A stretch of 64,000 bases of DNA from contig CAHJWG010000001.1 of NCBI GenBank assembly GCA_903642215.1, positions 124,001 through 188,000 on the forward strand. The letters are read 5' to 3'. A program made the translations under genes and the position numbers. The notes beneath the pieces are model-generated. The model was not told the DNA's origin, did not search any database, and saw only the letters and a program-made list of their open reading frames with translations. Shown here piece by piece: positions 53,205-61,346 of the stretch; position 1 is the stretch's first letter, and each line of letters starts with the position of its first letter. The stretch comes from Sphingobacteriaceae bacterium (lineage in GTDB: Bacteria; Bacteroidota; Bacteroidia; Sphingobacteriales; Sphingobacteriaceae).

Positions 53205-55494
53205 CATCTTTTTTAGTTGCCGCTTTGGTTTGCGCATCTACAACGGCAATGGTTACCACATTTACAATCTCTCTTACAGAACTGCCTAATTGCAAAACAT
53301 GAACCGGTTTATTCATGCCGAGCAAAATCGGGCCAACGGCTTCTGCACCGCCAATTTCCTGTAAAAGTTTATAAGCGATATTTCCGGATTCGAGATTCGG
53401 GAAAATCAGCGTATTTGCCGGTGCTCCGTTTAAGGTAGAAAAATCGTAATTATCCTTTAACAAAGTCGGGTTCATGGCAAAGTTGGCCTGCATTTCACCG
53501 TCAACCACAATCTCCGGATATTGCTCATGCAAAATACGTACAGCTTCGCGGGTTTTATCCGGCACTTCTCCATCATTAGAACCAAAATTAGAGTAGGAAA
53601 GAACCGCAACCCGTGGTTTTACAATAAAATGCTTAACCGCATTTTCAATCAATACAGTAATATCTACTAATTGCTGCGCCGTCGGGTTTACGTTGATGGT
53701 TGTATCGCCAAAAAATACCGGCCCTTTTTTGGTGATCATCATGTACATTCCGGCTACCAATTTTACGCCCGGTTCTGTACCGATAATTTGTAACGCCGGC
53801 TTTACCGTTGCCGCATAATTACGGGTTAAGCCGGAAATAAGCGCGTCGGCATCACCAAACTGAACCATGGAAACACCATAATAATTTCGGTTACGCATCA
53901 TTTTTTTGGCATCAAAAGAAGTAATGCCTCTGCGCTGGCGTTTTTTAAAAAGGAAATCAGCATATTTTGCAGAATTTTCTGTACCGATAAGCGGATCGAT
54001 AATCTCTACGCCATCCAGTTCCAGATCATTTGCCAACATAATTTCCCTGATCTTTTCTTTATTTCCCAATAAAATTGGTGTCGCTATACCTTCATCACGT
54101 ACAATCTGTGCTGATTTCAGGATTTTATAATTATCGGCTTCCGCAAAAACCACACGCTTCGGCTCCAGTTTAGCTTTGCCCGAAATGGTACGCATCAGTT
54201 TATCTTCCTTGCCTAACCTGCTAATCAGTTCTTCGCGGTAAGCTTCCCAATCGGTAATGTGTTTACGTGCAATGCCAGAATCCATTGCCGCTTTGGCAAC
54301 CGCAGCAGAAACCGTTGTAATCAATCTTGAATCAACAGGTTTCGGAATGATATAATCTTTGCCGAATTTAAAATTACGGGCATTATAAGCCAGGTTTACT
54401 TCTTCCGGAACAGGCATTTTAGCTAATTCTGCAATCGCTTTTACAGCAGCTAATTTCATCGGTTCGTTAATACTTGTTGCCCGAACATCCATCGCACCGC
54501 GAAAAATATAAGGGAAACCCAATACGTTATTTACCTGGTTTGGATAATCGGAACGGCCGGTAGCCATAATTAAATCCTTACGGGTTTGCGTAGCCAGTTC
54601 ATAGGAAATCTCGGGTTCGGGATTGGCCATTGCAAAAACAATCGGATTTTTAGCCATCGTGAGCAGCATTTCCGGCGTAACTACATTCCCGGCAGAAAGC
54701 CCGATAAAAACATCAGCACCTTTCATGGCATCGGCCAGCGTTTTTATATCGGTTCGATCCGTAAAAAATTCTCTCCGGATATCGTCCAGATCGGTTCTGC
54801 CGTGATGCAGCAAGCCATCTTTATCAAACATAACCAGGTTTTCTTTTTTTACGCCGATAGCCAGGTATAATTTTGAGCAGGAAACCGCAGCAGCTCCGGC
54901 TCCGTTTATAACTATTTTTATAGTTTCGAGCGTTTTTTTCTGAATTTCAAGGGCATTTATCAAAGCAGCACCGGAAATAATGGCTGTACCGTGTTGATCA
55001 TCGTGCATTACCGGAATTTTCATTTCCTCTTTTAAACGCCTTTCAATTTCAAAACATAAGGGCGCAGAAATATCTTCGAGATTAATGCCGCCGAAAGTAG
55101 GTTCCATTGCTTTCACAATCTGCACAAATTCCTCTACGTTTTTGGTATTCAGTTCCAAATCAAAAACGTCTATATCTGCAAAAATCTTGAACAGCAAGCC
55201 TTTACCTTCCATTACCGGTTTGCTGGCTGCCGCACCAATATCACCTAAACCTAAAACAGCCGTACCATTGCTGATAACCGCTACCAGGTTGCCTTTTGCC
55301 GTGTATTTATAAACATCGTCCGGGTTTTCTGCAATACGCAAACAAGGTTCTGCAACGCCGGGCGAGTAAGCTAAGGAAATATCCCGCTGAGATCGTGTTG
55401 GCTTGGTTGGCAATACCTGGATTTTCCCTGGCCGGCCGGAAGAATGATAATCCAGTGCATCCTGTTTACGGTTGTTTACCTTGCTTTTACTCAT
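53200..55494 (-). CDS. maeB: NADP-dependent malic enzyme with phosphotransacetylase-like domain
   Basis: 764 residues. N-terminal malic enzyme (about 1-430: [29 protein letters not shown], metal-binding [25 protein letters not shown]) and a C-terminal phosphotransacetylase-like domain (about 435-760), the long bacterial MaeB form. Decarboxylates malate to pyruvate making NADPH; the second domain regulates by acetyl-CoA in known cases. Ends in an exact copy of motif B. Confidence 0.96.
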   Translation of the reverse strand: MSKSKVNNRKQDALDYHSSGRPGKIQVLPTKPTRSQRDISLAYSPGVAEPCLRIAENPDDVYKYTAKGNLVAVISNGTAVLGLGDIGAAASKPVMEGKGLLFKIFADIDVFDLELNTKNVEEFVQIVKAMEPTFGGINLEDISAPLCFEIERRLKEEMKIPVMHDDQHGTAIISGAALINALEIQKKTLETIKIVINGAGAAAVSCSKLYLAIGVKKENLVMFDKDGLLHHGRTDLDDIRREFFTDRTDIKTLADAMKGADVFIGLSAGNVVTPEMLLTMAKNPIVFAMANPEPEISYELATQTRKDLIMATGRSDYPNQVNNVLGFPYIFRGAMDVRATSINEPMKLAAVKAIAELAKMPVPEEVNLAYNARNFKFGKDYIIPKPVDSRLITTVSAAVAKAAMDSGIARKHITDWEAYREELISRLGKEDKLMRTISGKAKLEPKRVVFAEADNYKILKSAQIVRDEGIATPILLGNKEKIREIMLANDLELDGVEIIDPLIGTENSAKYADFLFKKRQRRGITSFDAKKMMRNRNYYGVSMVQFGDADALISGLTRNYAATVKPALQIIGTEPGVKLVAGMYMMITKKGPVFFGDTTINVNPTAQQLVDITVLIENAVKHFIVKPRVAVLSYSNFGSNDGEVPDKTREAVRILHEQYPEIVVDGEMQANFAMNPTLLKDNYDFSTLNGAPANTLIFPNLESGNIAYKLLQEIGGAEAVGPILLGMNKPVHVLQLGSSVREIVNVVTIAVVDAQTKAATKKDG

Positions 55495-55525
55495 CAGCTT
55501 GTGTTTATAAATTTTATATTAAAAA

Positions 55526-55554
55526 AGTCCCGGTAAAAGAAGTACCGGGACTTG
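55526..55554. terminator. Hairpin upstream of maeB with a motif A-like loop
   Basis: Perfect stem AAGTCCCGGTA / TACCGGGACTT (55526-55536 and 55544-55554) whose loop is AAAGAAG, so the centre reads GGTAAAAGAAGTACC. It lies between the transglycosylase end region and maeB, on the upstream side of maeB; it likely terminates the transcript arriving from the transglycosylase gene. Confidence 0.75.
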
Positions 55555-55579
55555 ATCGCCAAAATGCAATGTGATATAA

Positions 55580-57043
55580 TTAACTACGATTAATTTTGAG
55601 CATCATCCCGGAATGTAAGCGGTTACTTCTTAAAGTATTTAAAGATTTGATGCTCTGTGCAGTAGCACCTGCATATTTATCCGCAATCATATTCAATGTA
55701 TCACCTTTTTTAACTTTGTAAGTATAATAACTTTTTAATGATTTTTTTTCGGGAGAAGCAAATTCTGTAACTGATGCTTCTTTTACAAGCAATTTTTGGC
55801 CGGGCATAACAGCACCGCTGTTTAGGTGGTTCCATACTTTTAAATCCTGCACTTCAACACCATACCGATCAGCAATTACTGATAAATTTTCTCCTCTTTT
55901 AACACGGTAATAACTTGGGATTGTAGTTTGATCTGCCTGATCATCATCATGATTGGCAGCTAATAGAGCAGTTGGAGCAGTCTCGGTATCGGTACCATTT
56001 AGGGCAGCATAAACATTTGCAAAATCTGCAAAAGCAGTTTTAGGTAAAATCAAACGTTTTGGTTTATCCGCAGTTCCGTTAGCAATACGTTTTTTGTAAG
56101 CCGGGTTTAAGATAGCCATTTCACGCGGATCAATATCCAATGCTTTGGATAAGCTGCCGAGGGAAATAAATTTGTTAACTAAAACAGTGTCCGTTTTGGT
56201 AGAAAAATTACATTCCTCTGGAACGATCTGATGCTTTTTATAAAAATTCATCACATAAGCCATAGCGATAAATGCCGGAACATAACCACGCGTTTCCGCC
56301 GGCAAATAATTGCGTATCGACCAGAAATCATTTCCGCCTGATCGTTGCATCGCCCGGATTACGTTTCCTTTTCCACAATTGTAGGAAGCAATTGCCAGCA
56401 GCCAGTCACCAAAATTATTATAAGCATCCTTTAAATAACGTGCAGTAGCATAACTGGCCTGTATCGGATCTTTTCGTTCATCTACATAATTATCCATTTT
56501 TAAACCGTAAAGCCTGGCTGTTGCAAACATAAACTGCCAGGGGCCGGTTGCGCCAACTCTGGAAACTGCATTTGGATTTAACGCCGATTCTACAATTGAT
56601 AAAAACTTCATTTCTTCCGGAATACCGGCATCACGGAAAGCTTTTTCATAAATCGGGAAATAATATTTAGCCAAACCAATTATTTTAGACATGGAGTTTT
56701 TTCTGCGCGGAGCAGTGTAAATATCGATGTAGCTTTGTACGTATTCATTATAGTTCAGCGGGATTTGTTTTTGTATGGAATCCAACCGGAATTTGTACAC
56801 CATATTTTGATAAGAAGTTAGTAAAAATTCATCAACTATCGGAACCGGTACCAAAGTATCTGTTCTTAAAATATATGGAATGGTTTTTGTACTTTTTGGA
56901 TTTGAAGAGAAGTTAACAACTTGTTTGGCCTTTAAATTTACAATTGTATCGGCTAAAACATTTTGAACATTGATTTTTGGATGTTGTGCATTTACTAAAG
57001 TTTGTATAAAAACGCAGAGGGTAATAATTAAAAATTTCTTCAT
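55580..57043 (-). CDS. MltD-like lytic transglycosylase with two LysM domains
   Basis: 487 residues. Signal peptide at the N-terminus, then an SLT domain (about 120-270) with catalytic Glu in FLSIVESALNPNAVSRVG, GPWQFMFATARLYGL and AIASYNCGKGNV. Two LysM repeats close the protein (YYRVKRGENLSVIADRYGV region and YYTYKVKKGDTLNMIADKY region). Cleaves peptidoglycan glycan strands in the periplasm. A motif A copy (55773-55787) lies in the linker between the LysM repeats, read VKEAS. Confidence 0.93.
   Translation of the reverse strand: MKKFLIITLCVFIQTLVNAQHPKINVQNVLADTIVNLKAKQVVNFSSNPKSTKTIPYILRTDTLVPVPIVDEFLLTSYQNMVYKFRLDSIQKQIPLNYNEYVQSYIDIYTAPRRKNSMSKIIGLAKYYFPIYEKAFRDAGIPEEMKFLSIVESALNPNAVSRVGATGPWQFMFATARLYGLKMDNYVDERKDPIQASYATARYLKDAYNNFGDWLLAIASYNCGKGNVIRAMQRSGGNDFWSIRNYLPAETRGYVPAFIAMAYVMNFYKKHQIVPEECNFSTKTDTVLVNKFISLGSLSKALDIDPREMAILNPAYKKRIANGTADKPKRLILPKTAFADFANVYAALNGTDTETAPTALLAANHDDDQADQTTIPSYYRVKRGENLSVIADRYGVEVQDLKVWNHLNSGAVMPGQKLLVKEASVTEFASPEKKSLKSYYTYKVKKGDTLNMIADKYAGATAQSIKSLNTLRSNRLHSGMMLKINRS
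55773..55787 (-). repeat. Dispersed motif A copy inside the transglycosylase gene
   Basis: Exact core 55774-55784 in the inter-LysM linker. Confidence 0.75.
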
Positions 57044-57076
57044 TCTTGAAAAGATTATCCCGCAAAAATTTTAAAC

Positions 57077-58498
57077 TTAAGCAAGGTCTAAAAAATATTT
57101 TGAAAAATTAAACAATTCGCTTTCGGCAAAAGCCGGAGCAAGCAATTGCAATCCTAACGGCAAACCATAGGCATTGTTGCCCACCGGTAAAGAAATTGCC
57201 GGTATTCCTGCCAATGCGGCTTGTACGGTAAATATATCTTCCAAATACATTACAATCGGATCCTTTACAATTTCGCCGATATTAAAAGCAGCTGTAGGTG
57301 TTGTTGGGGTGAGGATAAAATCAAATCTCGATAAAATTTCATTCGTTTTATCCTTAATTAATCTTCGTACTTTTTGCGCTTTGGCATAATATGCATCGTA
57401 ATAACCGGAACTTAACACAAAAGTACCCAGCATAATGCGCCGTTTAACTTCCTCACCAAAACCTTCCGTGCGGGATTTAGTGTAGATCGTTTCCGCATCC
57501 GTAGCATTACCACTTCTGTAACCATAATGTACGCCATCATACCTGGAAAGATTGGAAGAAGCTTCGGCCATCGTAAGCACATAATAAGTTGGAACTACAT
57601 AATCCAGATATTCAAAAGAAACAGGTTCAACAGTATGTCCGTCTGCCTGTAACTGCTTGATCTTGGTTTGCATCAGGTCTTTTATTTCTTGGTCAACGCC
57701 ATCACTTTCCAAAACTTCTTTTAAATAAGCAATACTTTTTTTACCGGTAGTTTTTATAGCTGAATATTGAGGCACAGGGTTTACAGCGGCAGTGCTATCA
57801 CAATCATCGCTTCCTGCTATGATTTCCATTAGTAAAGCACTATCTTCAATGGAACGCGTAATCGGCCCAACCTGATCAAAAGAGGAAGCATAAGCAATAA
57901 TACCATGGCGGGAAACACGGCCGTAAGTAGGTTTTAAGCCGATAACTCCGCAAAACGAAGCCGGTTGCCGCACAGAACCGCCGGTATCTGTTCCTAAAGC
58001 AGCCAAACATAAATCTGCCTGAACTGCTACGGCAGAACCACCGGATGAACCGCCGGCTACTCTTTTTACATCCTTAAAGTTTTTAACCGGGCCGTAATAT
58101 GAAGTTTCGTTAGAGCCGCCCATCGCAAATTCATCGCAGTTACAACGGCCGATAATTATAACATCTTCCGCCAGCAAACGCTCCAAAACAGTTGCCGAAA
58201 AAATAGATGTAAATCCTTCCAGAATTTTGGAAGAAGCAGTTACTTGATGGCCTTTGTAACAAATATTATCTTTGATTGCGATAACCATTCCGGCCAGGCG
58301 ACCGGCAGTTTTCTGTGTTAATTTTTGGTCGATAAAAGAAGCATTGCGTAAAGCTTCTTCCCCAAAAACTTCATTAAAAGCGTTTAGGTTCTGATGCTGA
58401 TTTATTCTGTCAAGATAATATTGTACTAAAGAAACAACTGTAGCAGAGCCGTTTGCTAAATCATCCTGAACTTCTTTTAAAGAAGAATAAAATTTCAT
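57077..58498 (-). CDS. gatA: Glu-tRNA(Gln) amidotransferase subunit A
   Basis: 473 residues of the amidase-signature family. Catalytic Ser-cisSer-Lys: Lys in VIAIKDNICYKG, and the serines in RVAGGSSGGSAVAVQA; DTGGSVRQPASFCG follows. With GatB and GatC it converts Glu-tRNA(Gln) to Gln-tRNA(Gln). The ATG is at 58498. A motif A copy lies near the 5' end, read NASFID. Confidence 0.95.
   Translation of the reverse strand: MKFYSSLKEVQDDLANGSATVVSLVQYYLDRINQHQNLNAFNEVFGEEALRNASFIDQKLTQKTAGRLAGMVIAIKDNICYKGHQVTASSKILEGFTSIFSATVLERLLAEDVIIIGRCNCDEFAMGGSNETSYYGPVKNFKDVKRVAGGSSGGSAVAVQADLCLAALGTDTGGSVRQPASFCGVIGLKPTYGRVSRHGIIAYASSFDQVGPITRSIEDSALLMEIIAGSDDCDSTAAVNPVPQYSAIKTTGKKSIAYLKEVLESDGVDQEIKDLMQTKIKQLQADGHTVEPVSFEYLDYVVPTYYVLTMAEASSNLSRYDGVHYGYRSGNATDAETIYTKSRTEGFGEEVKRRIMLGTFVLSSGYYDAYYAKAQKVRRLIKDKTNEILSRFDFILTPTTPTAAFNIGEIVKDPIVMYLEDIFTVQAALAGIPAISLPVGNNAYGLPLGLQLLAPAFAESELFNFSKYFLDLA
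58331..58345 (+). repeat. Dispersed motif A copy inside gatA
   Basis: GATAAAAGAAGCATT with left flank TTTTTGGTC, similar to the gcvT-end copy. Confidence 0.8.
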
Positions 58499-58516
58499 AA
58501 GGGTGCCAATATAAAA

Positions 58517-58560
58517 AAAACTTACTGCAAATAACCATTAGGTTATTTATAGTAAGTTTT
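58517..58560 (-). terminator. Terminator after the first tatA gene
   Basis: AAAACTTACT / AGTAAGTTTT outer stem with an inner AATAACC / GGTTATT stem. It lies between tatA and gatA on the - strand and separates the two units. Confidence 0.75.
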
Positions 58561-58606
58561 ACATAACTTTCGCTTATGTTAATTGGCAAAATGATTAGAG
58601 GAAATA

Positions 58607-58825
58607 CTACAAAGTAGTTTTCTCGTCTCTGTGTTCTGCGGTAGTAGTTGTGTTTGGATTAGTAGTAGTTGTTGTGTTTGTAGATCCCGGCTCGTTGGAA
58701 GCATCCTTAAATTCCTTCACACCTTTACCTAAACCTTTCATTAATTCTGGGATTTTTTTCCCTCCAAATAATAATAAAACTACTGCTAATATTAAAATGA
58801 TTTCTGGTGCGCCTAATCCACCCAT
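58607..58825 (-). CDS. tatA: Twin-arginine translocase subunit TatA
   Basis: 72 residues: one membrane helix ([18 protein letters not shown]), hinge [19 protein letters not shown], and a Thr/Asn-rich tail. TatA oligomers form the Tat pore with TatC. Adjacent to a second TatA-type gene. Confidence 0.94.
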   Translation of the reverse strand: MGGLGAPEIILILAVVLLLFGGKKIPELMKGLGKGVKEFKDASNEPGSTNTTTTTNPNTTTTAEHRDEKTTL

Positions 58826-58856
58826 GATATTTATGATTTAATGGTTAATATTTTAA

Positions 58857-59204
58857 TTATTTAATTTCTGTAGATTCAGAATGCGGATGATTTTCTGAAG
58901 TAGAACCATAAGTTTGATGCGGTGTAATTTCAGGCTGATCAAGCGGAGTAACATCAGGAACTGAAGCTGAAACTGTATTTTCAGTTGGCTCATGATTGAT
59001 TTTTACTTCATCAAAACTATTGATTTGATTATGAATCTCACGCTTAACACCATCCGAAGCATCTTTAAATTCACGGATACCTTTACCTAAACCGCGCGCC
59101 AATTCCGGCAGCTTATTACCTCCGAAAAGCAGTAAGGCTACACCCAAAATCAGTATCAACTCCGGCGTGCCTATATTTAAAAACAGATAAACAGAACTCA
59201 ACAT
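58857..59204 (-). CDS. Second TatA/TatB-type subunit
   Basis: 115 residues: N-terminal helix GTPELILILGVALLLFGG, hinge NKLPELARGLGKGIREFKD, then a longer acidic/His-rich tail of about 60 residues. The longer tail may make it functionally TatB-like. It is 31 bases upstream of tatA on the same strand. Confidence 0.9.
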   Translation of the reverse strand: MLSSVYLFLNIGTPELILILGVALLLFGGNKLPELARGLGKGIREFKDASDGVKREIHNQINSFDEVKINHEPTENTVSASVPDVTPLDQPEITPHQTYGSTSENHPHSESTEIK

Positions 59205-59259
59205 AATTTTTATTTTTTAATGAACAAATATAAACAATAATTAATATAACAAAGCCGGG

Positions 59260-60528
59260 CTAATTATCTGCAAGCCAGCTTTGCGGGTTTTGCGGAGATA
59301 AATTTTGCCACAATTCAAAATGAACCTGCGGGTCTCCTGTTTGAGAATCAACACCAGCTGTGCCAATAGTTTGTTTTATATTAACTTTTTGACCTTTTGA
59401 TACACTCACAGAACTCAAATTCATATAACTGGTAAAATATTTACCATGCCTGATCACGATTAAATAAGATCCGTCAATATTTTCTACTCTGCTAATTTCG
59501 CCGGAAAAAACCGCCCTCACTGCTGCACCAGCATTCGTTTTAATATCAACGCCGGAATTCTCTGTTTTGATACCTTGTATATAATTTATGCCAAAGCGTT
59601 CAATAATCACACCATTTCCAACCGGCCAAGGCAAACGCCCGCGATTTCCGAGGAAATCATTAGATAATTTTGCCGCTTCCGGCGTTGCAGATAAAACATC
59701 TGTTCCTTTTGAAACCGGCTTTGCCACAGCTACGGTTTTGTTTTCTGCCTTCGCTTTTGCCGCCGCTAACCGTGTTTCCTCTGCTGCTTTTCTTCGTTCC
59801 TCTTCAATTTCTCGCCGGATAGCCGTAGAAATCGATCTGTTAAGCTGGTCTCTGGCCCTTTTTTGTTTATTTATTTGGTTTTTAGTAAGTTTTTCTTCCT
59901 TACTTAAATTATTTACAACCTGCGCCTGGTTGTCTTTTTCTTTTCCTAATTTTTCTTTTTCTTTTTCCTGGTCTATCAGGATACTGTTTTTTTCCTTTTT
60001 ATCATTATCAAGTGCTACAATTTTTATATGCAGGTCTTTTTGCGTGCCTTCAATATATCCGGCTTGCCGCTGCCGGTAATCACCAAACTGCTGCATATAT
60101 TTTAATCTTTTGTAAGCCTGATTAAAATCATTTGCAGCAAAAATAAACATCAGCTTATTATACGAACTCTGATTCCTGAATGCGAAAAGAACCATGGCGG
60201 CATACTCTTTTTTAAGCTGATTTAACTGCGATTGTAAACTACGTACGTTATTGCTGTTATCGGAGATTTGATGATCTAATAATCTGATTTCAGAATTAGC
60301 CGTTTTTATTTTTTCTTCCCGTAAATCAATCTGCGCTTTTAAAAGACTAAGCTGTTTTAATGATGTTTTTTTATCCGTAGATATTCGTTCATATTCCTCG
60401 TTCAGCTTATCCAGCTCATTGGTAATTTTATCTCTGCGGCGTTTCAATTCTGAACTGCTTTGCGCAAAAGCCTGTATGGCAAACAGTAGAAAAAATAAGA
60501 AGCTTAAAGTTTTTTTCAACTTCATCAT
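59260..60528 (-). CDS. EnvC-like murein hydrolase activator (degenerate M23 domain)
   Basis: 422 residues. Signal peptide, a long coiled coil (about 24-260), and a LytM/M23 domain (about 290-415). In catalytic LytM enzymes the zinc ligands are His...Asp and HxH; here the first position is Asn (NSGVDI) and the HxH is QVHFEL, so two ligands are lost. That matches EnvC, which activates amidases rather than cutting peptidoglycan itself. Confidence 0.88.
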   Translation of the reverse strand: MMKLKKTLSFLFFLLFAIQAFAQSSSELKRRRDKITNELDKLNEEYERISTDKKTSLKQLSLLKAQIDLREEKIKTANSEIRLLDHQISDNSNNVRSLQSQLNQLKKEYAAMVLFAFRNQSSYNKLMFIFAANDFNQAYKRLKYMQQFGDYRQRQAGYIEGTQKDLHIKIVALDNDKKEKNSILIDQEKEKEKLGKEKDNQAQVVNNLSKEEKLTKNQINKQKRARDQLNRSISTAIRREIEEERRKAAEETRLAAAKAKAENKTVAVAKPVSKGTDVLSATPEAAKLSNDFLGNRGRLPWPVGNGVIIERFGINYIQGIKTENSGVDIKTNAGAAVRAVFSGEISRVENIDGSYLIVIRHGKYFTSYMNLSSVSVSKGQKVNIKQTIGTAGVDSQTGDPQVHFELWQNLSPQNPQSWLADN

Positions 60529-60545
60529 TAAATTTTATGCTGATT

Positions 60546-61346
60546 TTAATTGATCAGGGTGTAATTTTTTGGTTCATTAAAAGGAGTATCAAGTGCCTTA
60601 TCAAATTCTGCCCTAATGTAATTCAGGTTTGCTTTGATGCTGTTTTGGCCGGAAACAGAACTGATACCGATTACAGAGGGCAAAATACGATCATCCGCCC
60701 GGATAAAACTACTGTTATTTACATCCAGTTTTTGGGCGGCTTTTTTGTTTGATAGTTTCAGGTTATTCACTTTTAAATCAACACCGAAAGTAGTTTGGTA
60801 AGAAAGCTCATTCAAAATCCCTGCAAGAATTGTATTTGTGCCGTTAACAGATTGATTTGCATCAGGACTAATAAATTCCGGCACTGCATTTCCAACCACA
60901 AGGGATTCTACCGTTTTATAATTAACCTGTTTCCCGGTGTATTGATAAACATAGCTGAAAGGTTTTTTCAAAAAAATACTTTGCAGTTTATTAATAATCT
61001 TGATACTGTCCGGCGTAATCAAAGCCCTGGCAACTTCTATACCTGCAATCGCGGTAATCGATACCCAAATCTGTTTATTTTTTTGTATCCGGATGTTCAT
61101 CGTAACATCGTAACTTTTACTGTCGATTTCCAAATGTGTACGTGCTTTGCCCGAAAAAGTATTGAAATTAATTTGCCGGCTTTGTATAGCTGCCAGCTTT
61201 TCAGTTTTACTGTTATCGGTTTTTACCACGGCAGAATCTGCCACAACCGGACGGGTAACCTGTACCAGTTGTTTTTTTGCCTTACAACCGAACACAAAAA
61301 GTATGATCACAATAGCCAGTAACTTATTCAACATACTTTTTCTCAT
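60546..61346 (-). CDS. DUF4292 lipoprotein
   Basis: 266 residues with a lipoprotein signal (KLLAIVIILFVFGCKAKK, lipobox Cys at about 21). The body is beta-rich (FSGKARTHLEIDSKSYDVTM, IWVSITAIAGIEVARALITP), typical of the LolB/LppX-like DUF4292 family. Likely periplasmic-facing and possibly lipid-handling (inference from fold). It overlaps the TPR gene by 23 bases. Confidence 0.87.
   Translation of the reverse strand: MRKSMLNKLLAIVIILFVFGCKAKKQLVQVTRPVVADSAVVKTDNSKTEKLAAIQSRQINFNTFSGKARTHLEIDSKSYDVTMNIRIQKNKQIWVSITAIAGIEVARALITPDSIKIINKLQSIFLKKPFSYVYQYTGKQVNYKTVESLVVGNAVPEFISPDANQSVNGTNTILAGILNELSYQTTFGVDLKVNNLKLSNKKAAQKLDVNNSSFIRADDRILPSVIGISSVSGQNSIKANLNYIRAEFDKALDTPFNEPKNYTLIN

Noticed and set aside
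59588..60079. A 163-codon + strand gene
   Set aside because: It is the antisense of the EnvC coiled coil; its Ser/Phe-rich composition is what Lys/Glu-rich coding DNA gives on the other strand.
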